64,000 nt of DNA. Source: Chitinophaga niabensis (GTDB lineage Bacteria; Bacteroidota; Bacteroidia; Chitinophagales; Chitinophagaceae). Below are positions 51,574-61,798 of this stretch, piece by piece. Made by a program: the position numbers and the translations under genes. The notes beneath the pieces were generated by a model. It was given only the letters and a program-made list of their open reading frames with translations, was not told where the DNA came from and did not search any database. How positions within the stretch are numbered: the first letter of the stretch is position 1; every line of letters starts with the position of its first letter. The stretch is from assembly GCF_039545795.1 (NCBI RefSeq), contig NZ_CP154260.1, positions 2,919,001-2,983,000 of the forward strand, given 5' to 3'.

Positions 51574-54567
51574 CTACCCCGGTACTGTCAAACAAAGCTC
51601 AAACACTTTCTCTTCTGCATGCACCTCCAGTGTTCCTTTCATTTTCGCGGCCCTTAACTGCATATGCTGCAAGCCCTGCCCTCCCTGGTAATGCTTCATC
51701 TTCATCCTGCTGCCATCATACACATTGCTCACCTGTAATACAATCTCCGGCCCGAATGTGAGCGTTATTTTCATATGCGGCTCGCTGGCATAACGTGCTG
51801 CATTGTTCACCGCTTCTTTAAAGATCAGGAAAAAGTTCTGCCGTACCATCTGGCTCAGTGAACGTGCCGCATAATCTCCTTTCAGTGTAAGTGAACAGGT
51901 GAGATCAAGGTCGTTCTGCAGGTTCATAAGATGGTCCTTTATCCGGGAAACAAGATCTGCCGCTGTATCAAACCTTGAGTCGATGGACCATACCATATCG
52001 CTCATGGTACTCAGTGCATCTTTGCTGGAAGCGGCTATCTTTTGCAAAGACGCTGCATCTCCGGGCTGCGTACTCAGCCTGTCTGCCTGAAAATAAATGC
52101 GGGTAAGGGAACTCCCCACCTCATCATGCAGGTCTCCGGCAATCTTTGTTCTCAGCTGCTGTTCCTTCAACAGCTCCCGCATGCGGTAGCGGAAGATCAG
52201 CCAACCTATACCTGTGAGTACCAGCAACACTAAGATCCTGAACCACCAGGTCTGATAATAAGCAGGGTTCACGATCAGCGGAATGGACATAATTGTTTTG
52301 TATACCTTCTCTCCCGGCAGCAGGGTCACCAGTTCCAGGTTATAATCTCCCGGGGCAAGACCCACAAAACTCATTTCGTGTTGCCGCCCTATCTCCTGCC
52401 ATGCCGCTTTATCTGTTAAGCGGTAATAATAATGCAGCTGCTCTATGGCATTATCCACCCCTCCGAAACGCAGGGAGAAATATTGTACTTCAGGGTTCAC
52501 CTCTATGGCCGTCAAAGGTTTGTAAGGCATGGTAAAATCATGCAGCAGCTTATTCCTGGTACCTGTTGTGAAGTCTGTAAAGCAAAGTGATACCAGTGTA
52601 TCTGCAGGTTTATATGCTTTAAGGTCATTCACCGTAAATGCAGTGATACCGTTCAGTGTTCCAAGAAAAACCTGGTCATCATAGGTAAGGAAAGCCGAGT
52701 GATTGAATTCATTGGAAGGCAGGTGATCCAGCCGGGTATAATTGCGGATATGCTGATCATGTATATTGATCAGGCTCAGCCCCTGATCTGTTCCTACTAT
52801 TACTTCTTCTCCCCGCCTGATCAACGTATATACCGCATTACCCGCGAGGCCGTCACTGACATTTATTTCCCGCAATACCTTTCCATCCTCATTAAACACC
52901 AGTATACCCCTTCCGTTTGTGCCTGCCCATAATTCCTTCTGTACAGGTTCTATACAATAATAATCCCCTCCTGCATGGGAAGCATCCCCGTCTTCGAAGA
53001 GCCTTATCAATTGGCCGCTTTGAGGTGTATAAGCAAAGATGCCTTCCAGTGTGGCGAAATATCTTTTACTACCATGAATAATGATATCGTATACTTTGGA
53101 CTGACGGAGAATTTCTTCAGCAGCACCTTTGAATGCCGTCCGGGAAATGCCCGTATTCACATTTAACAGGTATACGCCGAAGTAAGTACCTACCCATACC
53201 ATGGAATCATTCTCCCTGTTCAGGCTCAGCATATACCTGTTATGCGGCCGTTTATTAAAGGGCAGGTTAGTGGTATCCAGCAGCAGCGGCCGCATCGTTT
53301 GTGTTTTCAGATCAAACCACTGCAGGCCATCTCCTTCTGTGGCCAGGAGCAAACGGTCTTTTGACCATAGCAGTGAAGTATATACGATCTTTTTAGACAG
53401 TACCTCCCGTTCACCGGTGTTCATGTTCAAACGGGAAAAACCATCTTTATAAGATCCGATATAGAACATGCCATCAGCATGCCGGTAAATGCTGCGGATA
53501 CTAAGCGGGGAAGTTTCTATGGAAGGTGTGCTGAGTGTATTCCTAAAAGGAGAATTCACCTGCTGCACTTCTGCAATTCCTTTATGAAAACCGAAATACA
53601 ATTTCCGTTTATTCTCGCGGATATACCTTACCCTGATATTCCTGAAATAATCTGCCAGGCCCGGCGCATAAGCCTGTGCGGTTGCATCGTTCACATCATA
53701 AGAAAAAAAGCCGCGGTTGTTGAAAAAGATCCCCAGCCGGTTATGCGGTAATGGAAAAAGGTAAGCCCTGTCTTCCTTTGTAATACTGTCTTTGGCAGCA
53801 TATGCCAAAGGTAAAACACTGCTTGTTTGCAGGTTCAATGTATATACGCCACGTGTTTCCACATAAAAGATCACTTTGCCGGAAGGGTGATAAAAGACCT
53901 CTTTACTGATATGCCCATCTATCTCCGGCATGGAATAATACCGGTTCACTGTATAATTTCCGTTCTGCTTTTTGAGGGTCACAAATTTTCCGTTGCAGGT
54001 AACCAGCAACTCCCCTCCTTCAATTTCACGGATCATATCAATAGACGATAAGCCGGAGGGATTAGGATTGATCTTTGTAAGGTCCGCTACCAGTTCCAGC
54101 TGGTCCTTCACAATGCGGTAGATCTTTGCATCACTGGAGCCAACATAGATAGTGCCGTCTTTTGCTTCATAAAATTCTTTTACGAACAGGCTCCTGGCAG
54201 GCCGCCCCGGCTGGCCCTTTTGATTAATAGCAGTAGTGGTCCAGTTCTTCAGATCAAATTTACTGATACCGCTTTGTGTGCCCACCCATAGGTTATCCGA
54301 TCTATCCGCATACAATCTTGTGATGGCAATATTGATGATAGCGGGTTTACTGACCAGGTCGAAAGTGAGGAGGCGGTTGCCGTCGTACCGGTGGAGACCG
54401 CGACTGGTACTGATCCATAAAAGACCATGCCGGTCTATCTCCATATCTTTGATATTACCTTCCCGCAAAGTGTTAGGCAGGTCTATATAACGAAAACGAA
54501 AACCATTATTGGCGAATAAGGTTTCCGATAACATACATAGATAGAAGCATAACAGGAAGCGGGTCAT
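51574..54567 (-). CDS. Two-component sensor histidine kinase with beta-propeller periplasmic domain
   Basis: 997-residue protein. A signal peptide (MTRFLLCFYLCMLSETLFA) leads a periplasmic region of propeller repeats with the characteristic WISTSRGLHRYDG, WVGTQSGISKFD and WAGTNGRGILVF motifs (residues 30-650). A Y_Y_Y-type beta domain (about 660-730), one membrane segment (FRILVLLVLTGIGWLIFRY, about 765) and a kinase core follow. The HisKA_3 phosphoacceptor is in GDLHDEVGSS (about residue 815), and HATPase-type NFFLIFKEAVNNAARYAS is near 910. Typical of Bacteroidota glycan or stress sensors. The regulator gene is next downstream. Confidence 0.93.
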   Translation of the reverse strand: MTRFLLCFYLCMLSETLFANNGFRFRYIDLPNTLREGNIKDMEIDRHGLLWISTSRGLHRYDGNRLLTFDLVSKPAIINIAITRLYADRSDNLWVGTQSGISKFDLKNWTTTAINQKGQPGRPARSLFVKEFYEAKDGTIYVGSSDAKIYRIVKDQLELVADLTKINPNPSGLSSIDMIREIEGGELLVTCNGKFVTLKKQNGNYTVNRYYSMPEIDGHISKEVFYHPSGKVIFYVETRGVYTLNLQTSSVLPLAYAAKDSITKEDRAYLFPLPHNRLGIFFNNRGFFSYDVNDATAQAYAPGLADYFRNIRVRYIRENKRKLYFGFHKGIAEVQQVNSPFRNTLSTPSIETSPLSIRSIYRHADGMFYIGSYKDGFSRLNMNTGEREVLSKKIVYTSLLWSKDRLLLATEGDGLQWFDLKTQTMRPLLLDTTNLPFNKRPHNRYMLSLNRENDSMVWVGTYFGVYLLNVNTGISRTAFKGAAEEILRQSKVYDIIIHGSKRYFATLEGIFAYTPQSGQLIRLFEDGDASHAGGDYYCIEPVQKELWAGTNGRGILVFNEDGKVLREINVSDGLAGNAVYTLIRRGEEVIVGTDQGLSLINIHDQHIRNYTRLDHLPSNEFNHSAFLTYDDQVFLGTLNGITAFTVNDLKAYKPADTLVSLCFTDFTTGTRNKLLHDFTMPYKPLTAIEVNPEVQYFSLRFGGVDNAIEQLHYYYRLTDKAAWQEIGRQHEMSFVGLAPGDYNLELVTLLPGEKVYKTIMSIPLIVNPAYYQTWWFRILVLLVLTGIGWLIFRYRMRELLKEQQLRTKIAGDLHDEVGSSLTRIYFQADRLSTQPGDAASLQKIAASSKDALSTMSDMVWSIDSRFDTAADLVSRIKDHLMNLQNDLDLTCSLTLKGDYAARSLSQMVRQNFFLIFKEAVNNAARYASEPHMKITLTFGPEIVLQVSNVYDGSRMKMKHYQGGQGLQHMQLRAAKMKGTLEVHAEEKVFELCLTVPG

Positions 54568-54670
54568 TACTGCGGTATATTTTCACAAATAACTGATATT
54601 TTCTGTCAAATGTCAAGACGCGTATATAATTGATTGCTCATATTTTAGGCTTCAATTGTTAATGTAACGG

Positions 54671-54698
54671 TTGTTTAAGAATAAATCCCCTACATTTA
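54671..54698 (+). promoter_or_regulatory. Candidate promoter of the RHS operon
   Basis: TTG (54671-54673) and TACATTTA (54691-54698) with a 17-base spacer resemble the -33/-7 pair of Bacteroidota. The leader to the ATG at 54775 would be about 72 bases. Confidence 0.45.
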
Positions 54699-54774
54699 TC
54701 ATCGTTAGCCGTCAAGCTCCCTATTTGCCGCCGATCCTAAGCATTTTATTCACATTTAACCCTTTAACCGGAGT

Positions 54775-57700
54775 ATGAAACTAATTCATCCAGGCCGCCC
54801 CAAGGCATTGCTGTTCTATGTATCCATCTTATCGTCCTGCTTTGTTCAGGCTCAATCTCATCCGGACGCTATTTATCCCATACCTCCCAATCCTGCATAT
54901 ACCTTATTGCATAAGGACATCAACCTGTTCACCGGTGACGTCAACAATACGTTTGATCTGATAGGTATTACGGGCAATAACGTCAGCTTCAATCTTACGG
55001 CTTTGTATAACAGTCGATCTGCCGCTCTCAATAATGCTAACCCCAACGGATACCAGAACAATGCATTAGGAGGTAACGGCTGGAAACTGATGGACTATCC
55101 CAAAATAGCAAAGGATGCATCAGGGATCTACATGCTGGATGGTTATGCGGTTTACCCTTTAACCCAAACGGGTACTAATACCTACACACCAGGCGGCAAA
55201 TATTATTTATGGCAGGTGAGCCTCATCAATAACAGCAGCTGGGATATAGCCACTGCAGAAGGTCTCCATTATCTTTTTAATACCAGGTCCGTACCATTGC
55301 CCAACGCGAATGTATGGAATATGACCACCATCAAAGATGCGGTATGGGGAGATTCCCTGCGTTTCAATTACTCCGGAACAGGCAACCTGACCAGCGTGAA
55401 CAACACCTCCGGAGATACGCTGTTACTAAACTACAATGGCATACTGCAATCTGTTACACATCGTAAGAACGGGAACCTGATCGCCAATATAGGGCTTAGC
55501 TATCAGCAGGTGAACGGCCATCCTAATTTATCGGCCATCAAACATTATCACCAGGTTTATGGGCAGCATGCGGATCAGATGGCAGGCGGTTATAACTTCA
55601 CTTACTGGCCAAACACAGGAAACAATTATGCTAATGCCATGGCCACCTTCACTGATCAGGCCGGTGCTGTTACCACCTACTCCTACATTCCCAATGCCGG
55701 TGGCAATAGTTACAGAACGGTACAACTGGCCGTGAATGACGGCTATAGTAATAACTCCGGTGATACTACTGATCTCAATACCTACACCGCCATTGTATAT
55801 GATACAACGAATGTGATCACAGACCTTTCCGGCATTTACCATTATTACAATATCGTGAATACTTATCCGGGGATCCGTTATGGCATGCCATACAATTATG
55901 GCAGTATAACATATGGATTCTTAAATGGCCTCCCTGCTCAATCATTAAAGCAACTGCCGGGCGGATACAGTATCGGCAGTGTACACAGCCCTGCCCTGCA
56001 GGGATGCCAGTACCTGTACCTGGTGAACAGCGATACCAGCAATATCACCACCACACTTCATTACTGGAGTGGCAACACTTTTCCACAGCTGGATAAATTC
56101 TACAACCAGTTACATGGTGTGGGCAAGTGGGTATCTTATACTTATGGTACTCCTTACAATTTAATTGTGCAGGTGGCTACTTCCCGCAGAACGCCGGAAC
56201 CACTAAGCCCTGCAGTGAATACGGACTCTGTTACTACCTCCATTCAATATGCCTTCCAGCAATATCCTGCGCTGGCAGCTCCCAATATCCACCTGATCAG
56301 TGCAACGGCAGGAGAAATTGAATCTGTGCAGGAAGACCTGCAGGGTGCATTTAAGATCACCGCCTGCAAATGTACACAGTGGACACAATGGAACCAGCAG
56401 GGCTTACCTGGCAGCAGCGGAAACTGGGGGCCATGGAAACGTGTAAGCATGCGGGATAGTCTTGCCACTGTAGAAGATTGCCCTACTATCACGGCATCTT
56501 CTTCGCAATGGATCGTGAACACAACTTATAACAGCCGGAACCAGGCAGGTTTTGCCACAGACAGCAGTGATGCAACAGGAGACCGTGATGCAGCCATTTA
56601 TGCGGTATCTCCAAATGCAGGACGTTTGGTGGCACAATTCACAAATGCCAGTGTTACTAACCAGGAAGCCGCCTACACAGGGTTTGAATCTTATGAGAAC
56701 TCCAGTGGATGGAATCCGGATCAGGGCACTGTTACAAATGCTTATTCACATACCGGCAGGTCATGTTACATGCCCGGAGCAGGAGGTTATCCTTTGAACA
56801 GATTCCGGCCTGTACGTCAGAACCAGGTTTACCGGTATGGTTTCTGGTATCGCATGGATACTTTATCTGCCTATATGCAGTACCAGTATTTTGACAGCCT
56901 GAACAACAGGTACGAAACCAAGGCATATCCCTTGCTGCCCACCAATGGAAAATGGACCTGGTTCTCCTGTGTAATGGATTTTCCTGCAGAACAAATATTA
57001 CACCCCAATGTGATCTTCCAGGTAGATACTTACATTTATACGAATGACCCGCAGTCGAATCTTGCAGTGGATGATGTAAGCTTTATGCCGGTGAACAGCA
57101 GCTTCGATGCCAGCGTGTATGAAACGCATCGGGGATTTACAACTGCCAGCTTAGGCATGAACGGCCAGGCTACTTTCTATGTGCGGGACCGCTACAACAA
57201 AACTATAGCAGAAATAGGCCCCGGCAGCGGTGATCAGATAAGCCAGGTGACCATCCCCTACAATTCCAGGGAAGGCAGTTTGCATACTACCGGCAAAGAT
57301 ACTTTCGATCCCATCTACCCTAACATGTCACTGAACCTTAATGCACATAAAGGCGGTACCTGGGATCCCTTCGCTAATCCCAATTCAAAGGTCTTTCCGG
57401 CCAGCGGCATGGTGAATATGCAGATTATCAACAACTGGCTTACTACAACAGGCTCTCCCGCATCGGCCACCTTTGCGGGCAATATTAACCAGGAGAATAT
57501 TGCGCTGTATACCGAGATCTTCCCTGACAGTCTGACCGCCAACAGCGAAACAGGTTTTGCCTTTCAGCTGGATAGCCTGGCGGCTGGTAAAGACAGCATC
57601 ATATCTACCAGCACGCTGAAGTTTGTACTTACACAGGGGTTTGCCAAACTATATCATGGTAACATGATCTGTAAAACTCAGCCCCTGATGCATGTGCCAC

Positions 57701-60700
57701 ATTACAACACCATGATGGTCACCATCTCAAATGGTAACTTCCTGATCGCTTATCTCAATGGCCGGTATGTTTTTGAATATTACTTCCCGAACGGACGTAT
57801 CAAAGCACCTGCGCAACTGATAGCCACCAATGTGCACGTGAACTTCGACAACTTTCTTTTCCTCAACGATGTACAGGCCACGCAGCAAACATTCGATGCC
57901 CTGATGCGGCCGAGGCAGCAACTGATCAGGCGCAGTGTAAATGAATTGCAGGTAAAAGAAATACTGTATGGCGGGCCGCTTAACTTACCTGTAGCAGAAA
58001 CAAGAGCAGGGATCATTGGCGGCAGGAATGCAGACAGCCTGGGTCTTAGCTACAAACCCAACTTCGCCAGCGGCTTTAATTATGATTCCATGACGCTGAG
58101 TAAAACGAGTGTATTGGGTGCAGCAGCAGGATATGAAAATCCTTTCAGCTCATCTGTAGCTTATAGTAAAGATCCTTTGATGCAGATCACCGGCATTGGC
58201 AGTGGCGGCAATTTCACGGCAGGTAAAAAAGATGATCATTACCTGCAACTCACCTATGGTAATGCACAGGGAAACATCTTCAACTATACACCAAACGATC
58301 TGATCAGCATCACCCGTGTATCCAGTGACAGTACCACTACTATCACTTACCTGAATAAAGAAGAGGTGGCTTTTGCAGAAGCACGTATCAAAGGAAACGA
58401 CACACTGAAAACACAATACGAATATGATCGCAACATGCGCCTGGTTGCTACTTATCAACCTAATTATTATAATTCCTCATTAGCCGGCAACAGTAATTTC
58501 ATCCGCACACAGGACTATGATTATACCGGCAATAAGATCAGTGAAACATCTTCCGATGCCGGTACCAGCCAATACATTTATGATCTCTCAGGACGTTTGC
58601 GTTTCCGTATTGATGCTGCGGGTATGGCAGCCAACCCGGATACGATCATTTACATTAAATACGATCAGCAGAACAGGGTGATAGAAGAAGGTTTCCTGCA
58701 ACAGAACTGGAACAGCACCACTTTACAGGATATCGCAGATACCAGCAACTCCTATCCTACCAGCGGAAATTATTTCTGGCGGAAGAGATATACCTATGAC
58801 ACTTATACCGGCGATAGCATCTACCAGGGAAAACTCACGGGTGTAGCCGTGAACTGGAATGCAGATGCCATCCCCGATATCTACGAAACATACTGGTACG
58901 ACCGTTACGGACAGGTTACAGGTAAAGGATTAAAGGTACTGGACTTTGATACTACTACAAGGATTGTACAGTATACTTATGATCAGCAAGGCCGTACCAC
59001 TGGTGTTCAATTCCCCGGCACAGGTTACCCCGGATTGGTTTACACCTATGATGGCACCAGCAACCTCACCTCCATAGGAATTCCGGGAGATACTTCTTAC
59101 TACGCCACTTACGACTATGGCTATGCCACCACGGAACGGCTGAACAAGGGAACATTCATGCGTAGCTACAATTATACAGAGAACGGCTGGATCAATAGTA
59201 TCAATGATCAGCTCTTCAACGAAAAAGTGACCTATGCTTATAAGAATACAAAAGACGGCCCGCAATATTACGATGGGAAGATCCAGGCGCTCAGTGATTA
59301 TTATAAAAACACCAACCAGTCCATACAAGCCAGTTACAGCTACGATAATAATGGCAGGCTGGCAGTAGCCAACCTGGGTGCAAATAATCCCTGGAGTATG
59401 GGTATTAAAACACCACTCAGTTATGATAACAACGGCAACATCCTTTCGTTGCAGACGGGAACTACCAATGCTTTGCAATTCCAGTACCAGGCAGGCACCA
59501 ATAAAGTAAATACGGTGCAGGGCTTCAACCAGAATTATACGTATAACGGGAACGGCAGTATCACAGCTGCGCCTTATGGTGTGAACAGCATTCAATACGA
59601 TCCCCTATCCGGTCTTACACTTAGTATGAAGAACAGGTCCGGAAATACCTTATCTTTTGAATACGATGGTAAAGATCAGCGTGTATTAAAAACCGTGCAG
59701 TATGGTAACGACTCCACACAGCAACGTTTATATGTACACGGCTTAAATGATTATCCATTATATGAGGTCACCAAAACAACTACAACACCAGCGGTCAACA
59801 CCTTTTACATTTATGGCCCCAAAGGCATGGTAGCCATGCAACAGGGTGCTAAACGGTATTTTGTAATACGGGATTATCTCAATTCTACGAGGCTGCTGAT
59901 AGATACCAATAATGTTACAAAAGCCACATTCAATTATAATTCCTACGGTACCATTTCCTATTCTTCAGTAGATACGGCTCTCGTAAAAATGCCGGTAGAT
60001 TACCTGTATACGGGGCAGGAATACGATGCAGAAAGCGGGTTATACAATTACCGGGCAAGGTTATATGATCCCGGGAGCGGGCGCTTCTATTCAACAGATC
60101 CGGCACAGCAGTACCCCAGCCCTTATGTGTACGCAGGAAATAACCCCATCTCCTATACAGACCCAACAGGTGCCTGGAGTTTTTGGGGTGTGGTAACCGC
60201 AGTGGCAGTGGCTGTAGTGGTAGTGGCAGTAGTTGCAATAATAGTAGTAGCTGCTCCTGTAGCGGCCGGTGCAGCAGCTTTAACAGCCACTTCAGCGGCT
60301 GTTCTCAAAGTCGCTGTGGTTGCAGGGCTTGCTGCGGGATCTGTTTTGTATGTGTCTAATGCAGCAAATCTACCCAGTAGCCCTGTAATATCAACAAGCA
60401 ACAACACTAACTCCACAACTCCTGTAGCACCACCTCCTGTAGCCCCTCCGATAGATGCCACAGGAGATGGCATCACAGCCCCTGTAAATGTAACGCAGAA
60501 AGATTTTGGTGTTACCAGCAGACCTATTGCCGGCAGGTATTCCATCGTTAATCTTACAAAGGCTACTCCCTTTGTACCTGATAACTCATCTAACAGCACA
60601 GTTAACTGCCCAACAGGCGGCGCCCCTCCTTATGCTGTTTTCCCTTACAGGCCTATTATTGCAGCATCAGGGCAAACACCTATTAACGCTCCATGGACAG

Positions 60701-61350
60701 ATCTCTATGATCAAACTTTATATATCAATTCCAATTTCTTTGATATCAGCGATGGGCTGAATCCTTACATAGCATCCTGCACAAATATCCTCGGTCTCAG
60801 CGTCAGCAATAATAACGCTATATCCAACTGGCAGACTTACCCGGCATGGTCATCCGGTGGACTGAGCTATTACCTGGATGCAATGGTGATCTACAAAGAT
60901 GGCGCACCGGCAGCTAACGGAAAAAAAGCAGAGATGGTCCGTTACAAAGACCTTACACCTGATTTCATTACGCAAAACGTGGCTTATGCAGTAGGCGGCA
61001 TGTACTACATCCGCAACGGGGAAGATACCAGCAAGGTATTTGGAGATATTGTGAGCAGAACTTCTCCCAAAGGACGTACTGCAGTAGGCATAGATGATTC
61101 GGGTACACATCTCCTGGTGCTTGAAGTAGATAGCAAACTCCAGGGGACAAGTGAGGGCGTTACGTTTGCTGACATGGTAAAATTTTTCACCAGCCGCGGA
61201 TACAATAATGTAATGAACCTGGATGGCGATGGGTCCAGCGCATTTTATTATAAGAAAAACGCTACCACCATTTCCAGTCTGCCCATGGATACATACAATG
61301 GTAATCTGCGCCTGCATCGTCCTATTCCTAATTTCCTTGGCTTCAAATAA
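54775..61350 (+). CDS. Secreted RHS/YD-repeat protein with C-terminal phosphodiester glycosidase domain
   Basis: 2191-residue protein: signal MKLIHPGRPKALLFYVSILSSCFVQA, then a beta-rich N-terminal region, sugar-binding-like inserts (GFESYENSSGWNPDQGTVTN at about residues 635-760; a LamG-like stretch at about 855-1045), and YD repeats from about 1200 on (YDYTGNKISETSSDAGTSQY, YTYDQQGRTTG and others). The RHS-associated core ends GQEYDAESGLYNYRARLYDPGSGRF then YTDPTG at about residue 1795. After it come a hydrophobic Ala/Val segment (about 1803-1860), a Pro/Thr linker and a DUF2233/NAGPA-like domain (about 1930-2190) with GRTAVGIDDSG and NVMNLDGDGSSAF. This variable tail is the expected effector; NAGPA domains cut sugar-1-phosphodiesters. 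No type IX sorting domain. First gene of a tight operon. Confidence 0.85.
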   Translation: MKLIHPGRPKALLFYVSILSSCFVQAQSHPDAIYPIPPNPAYTLLHKDINLFTGDVNNTFDLIGITGNNVSFNLTALYNSRSAALNNANPNGYQNNALGGNGWKLMDYPKIAKDASGIYMLDGYAVYPLTQTGTNTYTPGGKYYLWQVSLINNSSWDIATAEGLHYLFNTRSVPLPNANVWNMTTIKDAVWGDSLRFNYSGTGNLTSVNNTSGDTLLLNYNGILQSVTHRKNGNLIANIGLSYQQVNGHPNLSAIKHYHQVYGQHADQMAGGYNFTYWPNTGNNYANAMATFTDQAGAVTTYSYIPNAGGNSYRTVQLAVNDGYSNNSGDTTDLNTYTAIVYDTTNVITDLSGIYHYYNIVNTYPGIRYGMPYNYGSITYGFLNGLPAQSLKQLPGGYSIGSVHSPALQGCQYLYLVNSDTSNITTTLHYWSGNTFPQLDKFYNQLHGVGKWVSYTYGTPYNLIVQVATSRRTPEPLSPAVNTDSVTTSIQYAFQQYPALAAPNIHLISATAGEIESVQEDLQGAFKITACKCTQWTQWNQQGLPGSSGNWGPWKRVSMRDSLATVEDCPTITASSSQWIVNTTYNSRNQAGFATDSSDATGDRDAAIYAVSPNAGRLVAQFTNASVTNQEAAYTGFESYENSSGWNPDQGTVTNAYSHTGRSCYMPGAGGYPLNRFRPVRQNQVYRYGFWYRMDTLSAYMQYQYFDSLNNRYETKAYPLLPTNGKWTWFSCVMDFPAEQILHPNVIFQVDTYIYTNDPQSNLAVDDVSFMPVNSSFDASVYETHRGFTTASLGMNGQATFYVRDRYNKTIAEIGPGSGDQISQVTIPYNSREGSLHTTGKDTFDPIYPNMSLNLNAHKGGTWDPFANPNSKVFPASGMVNMQIINNWLTTTGSPASATFAGNINQENIALYTEIFPDSLTANSETGFAFQLDSLAAGKDSIISTSTLKFVLTQGFAKLYHGNMICKTQPLMHVPHYNTMMVTISNGNFLIAYLNGRYVFEYYFPNGRIKAPAQLIATNVHVNFDNFLFLNDVQATQQTFDALMRPRQQLIRRSVNELQVKEILYGGPLNLPVAETRAGIIGGRNADSLGLSYKPNFASGFNYDSMTLSKTSVLGAAAGYENPFSSSVAYSKDPLMQITGIGSGGNFTAGKKDDHYLQLTYGNAQGNIFNYTPNDLISITRVSSDSTTTITYLNKEEVAFAEARIKGNDTLKTQYEYDRNMRLVATYQPNYYNSSLAGNSNFIRTQDYDYTGNKISETSSDAGTSQYIYDLSGRLRFRIDAAGMAANPDTIIYIKYDQQNRVIEEGFLQQNWNSTTLQDIADTSNSYPTSGNYFWRKRYTYDTYTGDSIYQGKLTGVAVNWNADAIPDIYETYWYDRYGQVTGKGLKVLDFDTTTRIVQYTYDQQGRTTGVQFPGTGYPGLVYTYDGTSNLTSIGIPGDTSYYATYDYGYATTERLNKGTFMRSYNYTENGWINSINDQLFNEKVTYAYKNTKDGPQYYDGKIQALSDYYKNTNQSIQASYSYDNNGRLAVANLGANNPWSMGIKTPLSYDNNGNILSLQTGTTNALQFQYQAGTNKVNTVQGFNQNYTYNGNGSITAAPYGVNSIQYDPLSGLTLSMKNRSGNTLSFEYDGKDQRVLKTVQYGNDSTQQRLYVHGLNDYPLYEVTKTTTTPAVNTFYIYGPKGMVAMQQGAKRYFVIRDYLNSTRLLIDTNNVTKATFNYNSYGTISYSSVDTALVKMPVDYLYTGQEYDAESGLYNYRARLYDPGSGRFYSTDPAQQYPSPYVYAGNNPISYTDPTGAWSFWGVVTAVAVAVVVVAVVAIIVVAAPVAAGAAALTATSAAVLKVAVVAGLAAGSVLYVSNAANLPSSPVISTSNNTNSTTPVAPPPVAPPIDATGDGITAPVNVTQKDFGVTSRPIAGRYSIVNLTKATPFVPDNSSNSTVNCPTGGAPPYAVFPYRPIIAASGQTPINAPWTDLYDQTLYINSNFFDISDGLNPYIASCTNILGLSVSNNNAISNWQTYPAWSSGGLSYYLDAMVIYKDGAPAANGKKAEMVRYKDLTPDFITQNVAYAVGGMYYIRNGEDTSKVFGDIVSRTSPKGRTAVGIDDSGTHLLVLEVDSKLQGTSEGVTFADMVKFFTSRGYNNVMNLDGDGSSAFYYKKNATTISSLPMDTYNGNLRLHRPIPNFLGFK

Positions 61351-61362
61351 ACAAACTACCTC

Positions 61363-61788
61363 ATGCAACAAACAGCTAATTCCTTCACTATAGAAGTGAA
61401 GTTCTACAACAGCCCCAATATTATCACTTACAACATTCCATGGTCTCCCGGCCTTTATATCCAGAGCGCCATGGAAGCCTGTTACAATACTACTCCGGGG
61501 CCCGGCACACCGCCTTTCACCTTTCAGATCCAATACTACGGCACTTACGATAAAAAATTCATTGGTTACATGGTGGTAGCTGTTAACGGTACTTTCAGGG
61601 CAGCGGGGTATATATGGTATGTATACCTGAACAATGTAAAAACCAATAACAGCCTGAACGCAATACCCTTGAATCCGGGAGACGTGATTGAATTCAAATT
61701 TGAAACATATGCAGAAGCAGCAGCTTCGCCTCCCGGTTCATTCTATCACACTTTCCTCCTGGCAGAAAAAGCGCTTCTTTCACTCTAA
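61363..61788 (+). CDS. DUF4430-like small protein, RHS operon copy 1
   Basis: 141-residue protein with no signal peptide or membrane segment. It matches the DUF4430/transcobalamin-C-like beta pattern: IPWSPGLYIQSAMEACYNTTP, FTFQIQYYG, MVVAVNGTF, YIWYVYLNN and LNPGDVIEFKFE. It is related to the third gene after it (62800-63177): both have IPW(S/T)xGxxxQxxMEAxYNT, (V/I)xYxG and a late LNPGD/VNDGD motif. Start 12 bases after the RHS stop. In the family these domains bind small ligands or mediate protein contacts; here it may be an immunity or adaptor protein for the RHS effector. Unrecognised beyond that. Confidence 0.7.
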   Translation: MQQTANSFTIEVKFYNSPNIITYNIPWSPGLYIQSAMEACYNTTPGPGTPPFTFQIQYYGTYDKKFIGYMVVAVNGTFRAAGYIWYVYLNNVKTNNSLNAIPLNPGDVIEFKFETYAEAAASPPGSFYHTFLLAEKALLSL

Positions 61789-61798
61789 ACAACAACAC

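Noticed and set aside
58930..59595. Long minus-strand open frames inside the RHS gene
   Set aside because: Antisense shadows of the repetitive YD-repeat coding sequence; no start signals.
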